DNA from: Rhodohalobacter mucosus
Lineage (GTDB): Bacteria; Bacteroidota; Rhodothermia; Balneolales; Balneolaceae
Direction: 5' to 3'
Length of the DNA: 64,000 nucleotides
Assembly: GCF_003150675.1 (NCBI RefSeq)
Contig: NZ_QGGB01000005.1
Coordinates: 62,001 to 126,000, forward strand
A program made the position numbers and the translations under genes. A model generated the notes under the pieces. That model worked only from the letters and a program-made list of their open reading frames with translations, was not told the origin of the DNA and searched no databases. Positions 44,684-53,900 of this stretch are shown in pieces. Within the stretch, counting starts at the first letter, position 1. Each line of letters opens with the position of its first letter.

Positions 44684-46201
44684 ATGAACCTCTCGTACTA
44701 TCTAAAGGGAATCCTGATTTCTGTTCTGTTACTCGGGTTTATTGCTTCATGCGGCGATGACAATCCCGCCGAAGTAGACGTAAATCCACCTAGTTTAACT
44801 GCACCGGGAGCACAGGAAGTCGTGCTCGGTAATTCAGTCACTCTTTCTTTCAGCGTAACTATCTCCGGCGGATATGCTTCTGCTCAGGCATCTGCCCAGA
44901 ATGGATCCGCAAACGTCACTACTGAGCCTGCCAGCGGTGCAACAAGCGGAGCTGTAGAAGTTGAATTCACACCGAATAGTGTTGGTGCGGCATCTGTCAC
45001 TCTTACCGTAACCGATTCGGACGGGCAGACCGACGATGCTACGGCCGTTGTTACGGTAGTTGCCGAGCAAACGGTGTTTCAGGTAACTGAGAATATCTCA
45101 AGCAACACAACCTGGGAGACTGGAAACACCTACATTCTCGGCGGTCGTATTACCGTTCTTGCGGGTGCAACCCTCACCATCGAGCCGGGAGTAATTGTGA
45201 AAGGAGAAGCAGGAACCGGTGCCAACGCGACAGCACTGTTGATTGCGCGTGACGGTACGCTGAATGCAAATGGTGAAGCAAATGCGCCAATCATATTCAC
45301 ATCCTTTGCAGATGAGATTACCCCCGAGCAGGTAGCTGCAGGTGATTTCACAAGTCCCAACCTGGATCCCGATATTAGCGGTCTCTGGGGAGGCGTTCTT
45401 ATTCTCGGTAATGCGCCGATTTCTGCTTCAAGCGAAGGCAGTGACATCACTGAGACACAAATCGAAGGTATTCCGACCTCTGATTCAAACGGACTCTATG
45501 GAGGCAATGATCCATCAGACAGCTCAGGATCCATTACCCATATCTCTATCCGTCATGGCGGTGCCAATATCGGTGAAGGTAATGAAATTAACGGCCTCAC
45601 ACTGGGTGGCGTTGGTTCCGGCACAAACATTCAGAATGTAGAAGTTGTGGCGAATCAGGATGATGGTATTGAGTGGTTCGGCGGCACGGTTGACGTGACC
45701 AACGTATTGGTCTGGAATTCATTCGATGACGCCATCGATACAGACCAGGCATGGGCGGGAACGCTGGATAATGCTGTTATCGTAAGCCCGGAAGACTCAG
45801 CATTTGAACTTGACGGTCCAGAAGGTTCATTCACGAGCACCGGCCACACTATACAAAATGCTACCATCTACCTGCAGGGTAATGGCGCAGAAGAGCTGAT
45901 CGATGTGGATGATAACACAGACGTATCCATGAATAATCTTCTCTTCTTTGGCTTGGATGAAGGTGGTTCTCTTTCATCAGATTATCCCGATTATGCGGCT
46001 AATCCGGATGGATATGCCATCACCAGTATCGAAGCCATTATTCCGGCTGGGTTCACCGTTACAGATTTCTTTCCCGGTCTCGAATCTGAAGTAACCGAAA
46101 TTGCTGACCTCAATGCGGCTACGCTTGGCGCAGACGCATCCGTATTCGGATGGACTTGGGCCAGCCAGTCAGGAGCATTGGGTTCACTTGGAGTTGAATA
46201 A
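44684..46201 (+). CDS. Parallel-beta-helix-like lipoprotein with extra Ig-like domain, second of pair
   Basis: A 505-residue paralogue of the preceding lipoprotein, with nearly the same signal peptide (lipobox I-A-S-C) and the same beta-helix body (NTYILGGRITVLAGATLTIE, GVLILGNAPISASS). It differs by about 90 extra residues after the acidic spacer (about 33-125): a Ser/Thr/Ala-rich beta-sandwich stretch such as GNSVTLSFSVTISGGYAS and SVTLTVTDSDGQTDDAT, resembling PKD or Ig-like surface domains. It lies 99 bp before the TonB-dependent receptor, so the two probably form an uptake unit. The ligand is unknown. Confidence 0.82.
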   Translation: MNLSYYLKGILISVLLLGFIASCGDDNPAEVDVNPPSLTAPGAQEVVLGNSVTLSFSVTISGGYASAQASAQNGSANVTTEPASGATSGAVEVEFTPNSVGAASVTLTVTDSDGQTDDATAVVTVVAEQTVFQVTENISSNTTWETGNTYILGGRITVLAGATLTIEPGVIVKGEAGTGANATALLIARDGTLNANGEANAPIIFTSFADEITPEQVAAGDFTSPNLDPDISGLWGGVLILGNAPISASSEGSDITETQIEGIPTSDSNGLYGGNDPSDSSGSITHISIRHGGANIGEGNEINGLTLGGVGSGTNIQNVEVVANQDDGIEWFGGTVDVTNVLVWNSFDDAIDTDQAWAGTLDNAVIVSPEDSAFELDGPEGSFTSTGHTIQNATIYLQGNGAEELIDVDDNTDVSMNNLLFFGLDEGGSLSSDYPDYAANPDGYAITSIEAIIPAGFTVTDFFPGLESEVTEIADLNAATLGADASVFGWTWASQSGALGSLGVE

Positions 46202-46300
46202 ATCATTCTCACCTATATACAAGCCTGCTTCTGGCCAAAGTGCCGGAAGCGGGTTTTTCTACATGTTGATAGTATCCGTTAGTCTAACACAATACATAAA

Positions 46301-49225
46301 ATGAATAAAATAATAGCCGTTATAACTGTTGCCCTTCTCTTTGCTCTGGGTTTAACAGAACTATCTTTAGCACAGGAAAATGTTACCCCGGGATCCGGAT
46401 CTGATGAAAATACGGGCACGATCAGGGGAACTGTACTTGACCACGAAACCGCGGAACCCATATTTGGGGTGACGGTTTTTGTTCTTGGAACCTCAAGCGG
46501 TGCAAGCACCGATTTTGATGGTAAATTTGATATTCGCATTGCTCCCGGCACATATGATGTGCGGTTTTCATTTGTATCCTATACCACGATTGTGGTTGAA
46601 GATGTGGAAGTGATTGAAGGGGAGGTAACATCTCTGGGAGATGTTCTTATGCGCAGCTCCATTGAGGAGATGGATGAACTGGTGGTAACCGCTGCCATGA
46701 TCAGCACATCGGAAGTGGCCATGATGAGCATGAAAAGGCGATCTCCGAATGTAATGGACGGTATTACCGCCCAGCGATTCAATGAAATAGGAGATTCAGA
46801 CGCATCCGAAGCGCTTAAGCGCGTAACCGGTGTGTCCGTTGAAGGCGGCAAGTACGTTTACGTTCGCGGCCTTGGCGACCGGTACACCAAAACCATGCTT
46901 AATCAGGTTGACATTCCCAGCCTTGATCCGGACAGAAACAGCCTTCAAATCGATATCTTTCCTACAAATCTCATCGATAATATGGTGATATCGAAAAGTG
47001 CGGTTGCGCATATGCCGGCCGATTTCACCGGTGGTATTGTGAACATTGAGACCAAGGATTTTCCGGAAGTTCCGATTCTGGATATTTCCGCAAGTATCGG
47101 CTACAATCCCGATATGCATTTTAACAACGGGTTTTTATCATACGGTGGCAGCAATACGGACTTCCTGGGTTTTGACAACGGAGCAAGGGCTCTGCCTGAT
47201 GCTGCACGGAACGCTACCATCCCCACACCAATCAGCGGCGATTCCCCGCAGCAGGTAAGTGAATTTGTAAACAGCTTCAACTCCACACTGGGCCCTACGG
47301 AAAACACCAACCTGATGGATTACAGCTTTGGGGTAACCGTTGGCAATCAGTTTGATGTATTTGGTGATAAAAAGCTGGGCTATATTCTTACAGGTTCCTA
47401 CAAAAATGCGAATAATCACTATTCAGACATGCGGTACGGTGAATACCAGACGCAGGTGGGAGCGACGAATTATGACCTGATCTATGCCACAACGCAGAAC
47501 GGAACACTTTCTGAGAGAAATGTATTGCTCAGCGGACTGGGAGGTATTGCATTCAAGACAGAACGTTCAAAGTATCGCTTAACTGCCATGAGGCTTCAGA
47601 ATGGTGACAGCAGTGCAGGAAACTTCTTTATTGATAACAGCAATGATGCACCCGGACAGTCGGGTTACACCGCTGATTCGTACAATCTCGAATATTCTCA
47701 GCGAAGCATTACCAACTTCTTTTTGGGCGGTACTCACTATTTTGACGGTCCCAGCATCGAGATTGACTGGAGGTTTTCACCGACGTTCTCAACCATGAAC
47801 GACCCTGATATCCGCAAGACAGCCTACACATTGTCTTTGACGGACAATCCTCCCAGGTTTAATGCCGGTGCCGGTGGTAACCCAAGCCGTTTGTGGAGAT
47901 ATATGGATGAAGTGAATTACAACGGGCGTCTTGACCTCAACAAAGATTACTTTCTTTTTTCGGGTGATGCCAAAGTGCGTGTAGGTGCAAGTTATTCGTA
48001 CAAGGAGAGGGATTTTGAAATTCTGGCTTTTGACCTTCAGAGTTTCGGCTCCTGGCCTGCACTGACGGGCGATCCTTCGGAGGTGCTCAGGGAAGAGAAC
48101 ATTTACCCGAACGGTTCGGTCTATTACCAGTCAGGTAACCCCGATCCAAATCCGAACCAGTACTCATCGAATGTCAATTACGCCGCAGCGTACATCTCCA
48201 ACGAATTTGTACTGGTACCAAGACTGAGAACGTATCTGGGCCTGCGCGTAGAGAACTACGTGCAACGACACACGGGCCGTGATGCGCTTTTTGCACAGAG
48301 CGGCACATCCGGGAATAACCTGGATAACGCTAAAGTACTCGACTCCACCGATTTCTTTCCGTCAGCTAATTTCACCTACGACATTACTGACAATATGAAC
48401 CTGAGGCTGTCGTACTCCAGAACCATTGCAAGGCCTACATTCAAGGAGCTTTCATTTGCACAGATTCTGGATCCCGTATCCGACAGGATTTTTAATGGCG
48501 GATTATTCCCTATCGGTGACTGGGACGGAAACCTGACCGAAACCCGAATCGACAATGTCGACCTGAGATGGGAGCGATTTGGTGCTGACGGGCAGCTGTT
48601 GTCACTGAGCGGATTCTATAAAACGTTTGATAAACCCATTGAAGTGGTTCGAATACAGGTTCAGGCAACATCCAGTGAGTTTCAGCCCCGAAATGTGGGT
48701 GATGGCGAGGTGTTTGGAGCAGAACTGGAATTCAGGAAAAATCTGAATTTTCTTGGTTCAGCGTTCAGATGGTTTAACGTGAATGGAAACTTTACCTATG
48801 TATTGTCTCAGATCGATATGACCGATCAGGAGTTTAATGCCCGGCTCAGCAGGGAAAAAGATGGCCAAAGTGTTGACAATTCACGTCAAATGGCCGGCCA
48901 GGCTCCTTACATTATCAATGCGGGGCTTCAGTACGATAATCCGGAGATCGGCATGGACGCAGGATTCTTCTACAACGTAAATGGTGAAACCCTTGTGATC
49001 GTAGGCGGGGGGCTTTTCCCGGACGTCTATGCAGATCCGTTTCACAACCTCAGATTTAATCTGAACAAGTCGATAGGAGATAAAGCTTCCGTAAACCTGA
49101 GCGTATCCAATATTCTGAACGACTCCAACCAGGAGCTGTATAAAGCCTTCAGAGCTGAAAGTGAAATATTCAGCAGCTTTGATCCTGGCCGGTCGGTCAG
49201 CCTTGGAATCAAATATTCATTTTGA
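46301..49225 (+). CDS. TonB-dependent outer membrane receptor with carboxypeptidase-regulatory-like domain
   Basis: A 974-residue outer membrane receptor. A signal peptide (1-25) is followed by a CarboxypepD_reg-like beta domain (about 38-115: GTIRGTVLDHETAEPIFGV). The plug domain (about 125-260) includes YVYVRGLGDRYTKTMLNQ and FPTNLIDNMVISKSA. The rest is a 22-strand-type barrel ending in SLGIKYSF, with the terminal phenylalanine used for outer membrane insertion. No SusD-like partner is present; instead the two beta-helix lipoproteins precede it. It should need ExbB/ExbD and TonB energy; the exb operon is about 8 kb upstream. The substrate cannot be read from sequence. Confidence 0.93.
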   Translation: MNKIIAVITVALLFALGLTELSLAQENVTPGSGSDENTGTIRGTVLDHETAEPIFGVTVFVLGTSSGASTDFDGKFDIRIAPGTYDVRFSFVSYTTIVVEDVEVIEGEVTSLGDVLMRSSIEEMDELVVTAAMISTSEVAMMSMKRRSPNVMDGITAQRFNEIGDSDASEALKRVTGVSVEGGKYVYVRGLGDRYTKTMLNQVDIPSLDPDRNSLQIDIFPTNLIDNMVISKSAVAHMPADFTGGIVNIETKDFPEVPILDISASIGYNPDMHFNNGFLSYGGSNTDFLGFDNGARALPDAARNATIPTPISGDSPQQVSEFVNSFNSTLGPTENTNLMDYSFGVTVGNQFDVFGDKKLGYILTGSYKNANNHYSDMRYGEYQTQVGATNYDLIYATTQNGTLSERNVLLSGLGGIAFKTERSKYRLTAMRLQNGDSSAGNFFIDNSNDAPGQSGYTADSYNLEYSQRSITNFFLGGTHYFDGPSIEIDWRFSPTFSTMNDPDIRKTAYTLSLTDNPPRFNAGAGGNPSRLWRYMDEVNYNGRLDLNKDYFLFSGDAKVRVGASYSYKERDFEILAFDLQSFGSWPALTGDPSEVLREENIYPNGSVYYQSGNPDPNPNQYSSNVNYAAAYISNEFVLVPRLRTYLGLRVENYVQRHTGRDALFAQSGTSGNNLDNAKVLDSTDFFPSANFTYDITDNMNLRLSYSRTIARPTFKELSFAQILDPVSDRIFNGGLFPIGDWDGNLTETRIDNVDLRWERFGADGQLLSLSGFYKTFDKPIEVVRIQVQATSSEFQPRNVGDGEVFGAELEFRKNLNFLGSAFRWFNVNGNFTYVLSQIDMTDQEFNARLSREKDGQSVDNSRQMAGQAPYIINAGLQYDNPEIGMDAGFFYNVNGETLVIVGGGLFPDVYADPFHNLRFNLNKSIGDKASVNLSVSNILNDSNQELYKAFRAESEIFSSFDPGRSVSLGIKYSF

Positions 49226-49261
49226 TTTAGCTTCGTTTAACGGATAAAAAGTCAATATTCT

Positions 49262-49309
49262 GCCGTGTACGGTCTCTTGGCAGCAAGAGAAACCGTACAC
49301 GGCTTTTTT
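49262..49309 (+). terminator. Strong intrinsic terminator after the TonB-dependent receptor
   Basis: GCCGTGTACGGTCTCTT (49262-49278) pairs with AAGAGAAACCGTACACGGC (49285-49303), leaving a 2-base bulge and a 6-base loop. Six T follow. It ends the lipoprotein-receptor unit. Confidence 0.88.
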
Positions 49310-49428
49310 ATGTATACGGAGATCGGTTGCTGATCCGACTGCTTATGCTACTTTCTTTTCATCAAAGGGAACCGGAAAGCAGGAGGTAGTGTTAAAACCT
49401 ATTCAAACCAAAGAAAATAAAGACCGAT

Positions 49429-49860
49429 TTGATTTACGTAACCAGAAAAGCTCATTTCAATGCATCTCACAGGCTTCATAATCCGGAGAAATCCGATCAG
49501 TGGAATCGTGAGACATTTGGCAAGTGCAACAATCCTAACTGGCACGGGCATAACTATGTGATAGAAGTCACTGTTCAGGGACTGCCGGATCCTGAAACCG
49601 GTTATGTTATCGACCTGGGAGATCTCAAATCGATTATTAAGCACAAAATCCTCGACCCGTGCGATCATAAAAACCTGAACCTGGAAGTGGATTTTCTGGA
49701 GGGAATTATACCCACTACGGAGAATCTTGTGAAGGTGTTTTTTCAACGGTTGAATGAACAGGTATCATCTGCAGCTTACGGAGAATCAAAGCTTTATTCG
49801 GTGAAGTTATTCGAGACCGAACGAAATGTTGCAGAATATTGTCCTTTCCGGAGAGATTAA
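49429..49860 (+). CDS. 6-pyruvoyl-tetrahydropterin synthase (eukaryote-like active site)
   Basis: A 143-residue PTPS/QueD-family enzyme acting on dihydroneopterin triphosphate. Zinc ligands are H14, H39 and H41 and the catalytic cysteine is C33. The motif [14 protein letters not shown] keeps the C-x5-H-x-H spacing of animal PTPS, not the shorter C-x3-H-x-H of typical QueD. This favours 6-pyruvoyl-tetrahydropterin (BH4 pathway) over the queuosine intermediate, although bacterial PTPS-type proteins can be mixed in activity. The start is a TTG at 49429, directly before the first beta-strand. FolE2, which makes the substrate, is 20 bp downstream, so the pair forms a pterin operon. Confidence 0.88.
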   Translation: MIYVTRKAHFNASHRLHNPEKSDQWNRETFGKCNNPNWHGHNYVIEVTVQGLPDPETGYVIDLGDLKSIIKHKILDPCDHKNLNLEVDFLEGIIPTTENLVKVFFQRLNEQVSSAAYGESKLYSVKLFETERNVAEYCPFRRD

Positions 49861-49880
49861 AAAAGATATACATACAGATC

Positions 49881-50780
49881 ATGATTACGACAAATTTACG
49901 ACGATTTTACGACCCCACATTTACAGTTACCGATTCATACAAGGAGAGTTTGCCCGATTTGCAAAACGGCCCTGCTTCATTGATTGAAGGAGCCAATGTA
50001 CCGATTCAGCAGGTGGGTATTTCCAATTTCAAGCTGCCACTTAAATATCCGACCCCGAGCGGTGAGCTTCTCACACTCGAGACATCGGTTGACGGATATG
50101 TAGGACTGGATGCCGGAAAGAAAGGTATCAATATGGGACGGATCATGAGAACGTTCTACAAATTTCAGCACGACGTTTTCCATCCCGACAAGCTGGAAGA
50201 GGTGCTCAAAGCCTATCAGGATGACCTGGAAAGCCGGTCAGCATTCCTGAAGCTCTCATTCAGCTATCCTATGATGAAGGAGAGCCTCCGGTCCGGATTG
50301 GCAGGGTATCAGTACTATAATGTATCCATCGAAGGCAAACTTGATGAAAGCGGACAGTTTACAAGCTATATGCACCTTGATTTCGAATACAGCAGTGCAT
50401 GTCCGTGCTCCTATGAACTATCGGAGCACGCACGGGAGTCGAGAGATCTTGCAGCCATACCGCACAGCCAGCGCAGCGTGGCCACGATTACCGCTCAGCT
50501 GAACAGTGAAATCTTTGTAGATGATATGGTAGAGATTTGCCGTGAAGCCCTTCAGACGGAAACGCAGGTAATAGTAAAGCGTGAAGATGAGCAGGCATTT
50601 GCCGAGATGAACGGTGCATTTCAGAAGTTTGTGGAGGACGCAGCACGCCTTCTTTACGACGAACTGAACAAAGATGAGCGCATCCGCGACTTTGTGGTAC
50701 GATGTGCCCACCTTGAAAGTCTGCACAGCCACGACGCCGTAAGCCGAATCTGCAAAGGCGTTCCCAACGGACTCAGGTAG
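49881..50780 (+). CDS. folE2: GTP cyclohydrolase FolE2 (type IB)
   Basis: A 299-residue FolE2 (COG1469), a metal-flexible enzyme converting GTP to 7,8-dihydroneopterin triphosphate for folate, BH4 or queuosine. The metal-binding cysteine motif lies in [18 protein letters not shown], and the histidine site in [10 protein letters not shown]. The homology begins at about residue 10 of the [14 protein letters not shown] start. I therefore chose the ATG at 49881, 20 bp after the PTPS stop, over the in-frame start 14 codons earlier that would overlap it. FolE2 is often used under zinc limitation as a replacement for FolE. Together with PTPS and the PCD gene it suggests tetrahydropterin synthesis and recycling. 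Confidence 0.93.
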   Translation: MITTNLRRFYDPTFTVTDSYKESLPDLQNGPASLIEGANVPIQQVGISNFKLPLKYPTPSGELLTLETSVDGYVGLDAGKKGINMGRIMRTFYKFQHDVFHPDKLEEVLKAYQDDLESRSAFLKLSFSYPMMKESLRSGLAGYQYYNVSIEGKLDESGQFTSYMHLDFEYSSACPCSYELSEHARESRDLAAIPHSQRSVATITAQLNSEIFVDDMVEICREALQTETQVIVKREDEQAFAEMNGAFQKFVEDAARLLYDELNKDERIRDFVVRCAHLESLHSHDAVSRICKGVPNGLR

Positions 50781-50796
50781 AAGTTGGTCTTGAGTC

Positions 50797-50891
50797 GGGA
50801 GAAGGCAAAAGGCAGAAGTTGGTGGTTTGTTGCCTGTAGCTTGCTGCCTGCACCCCTTGGTCTACGAAGCTTCAGCGTAGTAGACTGCACC
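50797..50891. repeat. Dispersed intergenic repeat fragments shared with the rpsF spacer
   Basis: GGGAGAAGGCAAAAGG at 50797-50812 is identical to 33861-33876. GTAGACTGCACC at 50880-50891 is identical to 33959-33970. Between them, CTACGAAGCTTCAGCGTAG forms an imperfect palindrome. The copies lie in spacers about 17 kb apart and look like remnants of a dispersed intergenic element. Confidence 0.5.
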
Positions 50892-50926
50892 ACGAGCCCT
50901 GAACCCTGAGCCCCGGATTCTGAATT

Positions 50927-53900
50927 CTATCCCAGCGCTGTTTCAATCAGTTTTTTCTGTTCCGCCTCATGGATGGCTTTTTGTCCGGCTGCGGGTGACG
51001 CAGAGGCTTGCCTGCCCGCATAGGTTAACTTCTGACCCTTGCCCAGAATAGATTCAATTCTGTTGGAAACAAATGTCCATGCACCCATATTGCGCGGCTC
51101 TTCCTGACACCATACGATCTCTTTGACATGGCTCATTTTTTTCAGATAAGAGCGCAGATCCTTGTCAGGGAACGGATAGAACTGTTCGAGTCGCGCGAGT
51201 GCAACGGATGATTTCTCCTGTTCATCACGCTCCTTGTAAAGATCGTAGTACACCTTGCCCGAACAGATAACCAGACGGTCAATCGATTTCTCATCTTCTA
51301 CGTCAAGATCCTCTATAAAAGGATGAAATTTCCCTGTTGCCAGCTCCTCCACATTGCAAACGGCAAGGGGATGACGAAGAAGGCTCTTAGGCGACATGAT
51401 GATCAGGGGTTTCTTTTTGTCCTGAAGAACCTGCTTTCTCAGAGCATGGAAATACTGTGTGGGCGTGGTAAAATTGGCTACCTGGATATTATCTTCAGCG
51501 CAAAGCTGCAGAAAGCGTTCGAGCCTGGCGGAAGAGTGTTCAGGTCCCTGTCCTTCATAGCCGTGTGGAAGCGTCATAACGATGGACGACTGCTGCCCCC
51601 ACTTGGCTTCGGATGAAGTGATGAACTGATCAATTATGACCTGCGCGCCGTTCGCAAAATCTCCGAACTGCGCTTCCCATACTACCAGGGCATCCAGTTT
51701 TGCTGAGGCATATCCGAATTCAAATCCGAGCGCTGCAAACTCACTGAGAAGACTGTTATAGGGCGTAAATATTCCCTGATTCTCATAGAGATTGTTGAGT
51801 GGTATAAACTTCTGTGCAGTATTCGTTCCGTGAAGCACCGCATGCCGGTGTGAAAAAGTACCTCTCTCCACATCCTGGCCGGTAAGGCGAATGGTGGTTC
51901 CGTCTTTTAGCAGTGACCCGAAAGCAAGCGCCTCTGCAAAACCCCAGTCAATTTTTTTCTCATTGTTCTGGGCAGCTTCAGCACGTTTGGCAAGCTGTCG
52001 AAGCAGTTTTGGGTTGGCGTCAAAATTTTTAGGAACCGTATTCAGCTTAACGGCAATCTCTTTAAGGTCTTCAATCGGGAAGGTGGTATCAGGAAAGGTG
52101 TCGCGTTCCTTTTGCGTCTCCTCCGACCGGTCGAGCATCTTATCGGTTACTTCAAGAGCCGGTGAGCTTTTCGCGTCTTCAAAAGCCTGATTCAGCAGCT
52201 CCTCAAATTCATTGAAAATGGAGTCGGTCTCTTCCTTGCTGAATTCACCTTTACGTAACAGCTCCTCCAGGTAGATGTCTCGCGCAGTTGGGTGATTTTC
52301 TATCTCTTTATAAAGGCCGGGCTGGGTAAAGGCCGGTTCGTCACCTTCATTGTGCCCGTGCTTTCTGTAGCAGATCAGGTCGATTACCACGTCTTTTCCG
52401 AACTGCTGTCGATATTCAAGTGCCAGACGCATTGCATGCACGGCAGCTTCCGGATCGTCTCCGTTGACGTGAAAAATAGGAGCCAGAATCATTTTGGCAA
52501 GATCCGAAGCATATTCCGTGGAGCGTGCATCCAGTGGAAGCGTGGTAAACCCAATCTGGTTGTTGATAATGATATGGATGGTGCCGCCGGTCTCATAACC
52601 GCGCAGCTGCGACATATTGAGCGTTTCGGCGACCACACCCTGTCCCGCAAACGCAGCATCGCCATGCATCAATACGGGAATAATTTTCTTCTCTGCATCA
52701 TTCGATCCGTGGTGATCCTGGCTTGCCCGTGCAGCACCTTCCACAACCGGGTTTACCGCTTCAAGGTGACTTGGATTCGGCAGCAGCTCCAGTTCGATCT
52801 CATGTCCGCTCTTGGTTTCATAGTTTCCTTTCGTGCCAAGATGGTATTTCACGTCACCCGATCCCTGGATGGAATCCGGGTCAATGTTCCCCTCAAAGTC
52901 TGCAAAGACTTTTTGATAAGGTTTATTCATAATATTGACCAGGATGTTGAGCCTGCCGCGGTGGGCCATGCCAAAGAAAAATTTCTCCACATCCTTTTCA
53001 CCCGCTTTTTCCATTAGAAAATGCATCATGGGGATCAGCGTCTCGGCACCCTCCAGTGAAAACCTTTTGTGCCCGATGTATTTTCTGTGAAGAAACTGCT
53101 CAAAGGCCATAGCCTGATTGAGCTTATGCAATATATCCTCTTTTTCGTCCTTGGTGAGGTTTGGAGTGTTCGTGGTCGACTCCATCGACTCGCGAAGGAA
53201 TTTGCGCTCATCGAGATCCAGAATGTGCATGTACTCAGCGCCTATCTTGCCGCAATAGGTATTTCTGAGAAGCTTAATGATGTCGCGCAGCCTGGTGATG
53301 TCCTGTCCGCCAAGGCCTTCACAGTAAAACTCACGGTCGAGGTCCCAAAGGGTCAGCCCGTAATAATCAAGGTCCAGTTCGGGTGAGTGTCCGGGCTCAG
53401 CACCGAGCGGATCCAGGTCGGCCAGCACATGACCGCGCATGCGGTACATATTAATGAGTCTCCATACCGCTATGGCGCGCCGGTCCTGTTCAAGGGTGTT
53501 GGCTTTACCGCTCAGCTGCCCTTCATATTTGTCTTCACCGTACGGCAGCGGCGCATAAGGTATTTCAAGATCCTCAAAGATGGCATCGTAAAAGGTCTCT
53601 TCACCGTTCAGCAGGGAGTGCACTTTCTGAAGAAACATGCCTGATTCCGCACCCTGAATAATCCGGTGGTCGTAGGTACATGTCACGGTCATAACCTTAC
53701 TGATACCAAGCTGATTCAGCACGTCCTGCGCCATCGACTGGTATTCTGCCGGGTAGTTGATAGCACCCGTGGCAATGATTGCACCCTGCCCCTTCATCAG
53801 CCTCGGAACCGATGACACGGTACCGATGGTGCCCGGGTTGGTGATGCTGATTGTCGTGCCCTGAAAGTCGGACAGCTCCAGGTTTCCGCTTCTGGCTTTC

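Noticed and set aside
43108-46201. Type IX secretion cargo or multidrug transporter, as related proteins are often labelled
   Set aside because: Both proteins have lipoprotein signals, no C-terminal sorting domain and no membrane helices.
46796-47119. Antisense open frames within the TonB receptor gene
   Set aside because: Several short frames exist on the minus strand here but none has a start context or similarity; the receptor covers the region.
52292-53017. 241-codon open frame antisense to the 2-oxoglutarate dehydrogenase gene
   Set aside because: It is a mirror of a conserved coding region; its translation is cysteine- and histidine-rich, as typical for such shadows.
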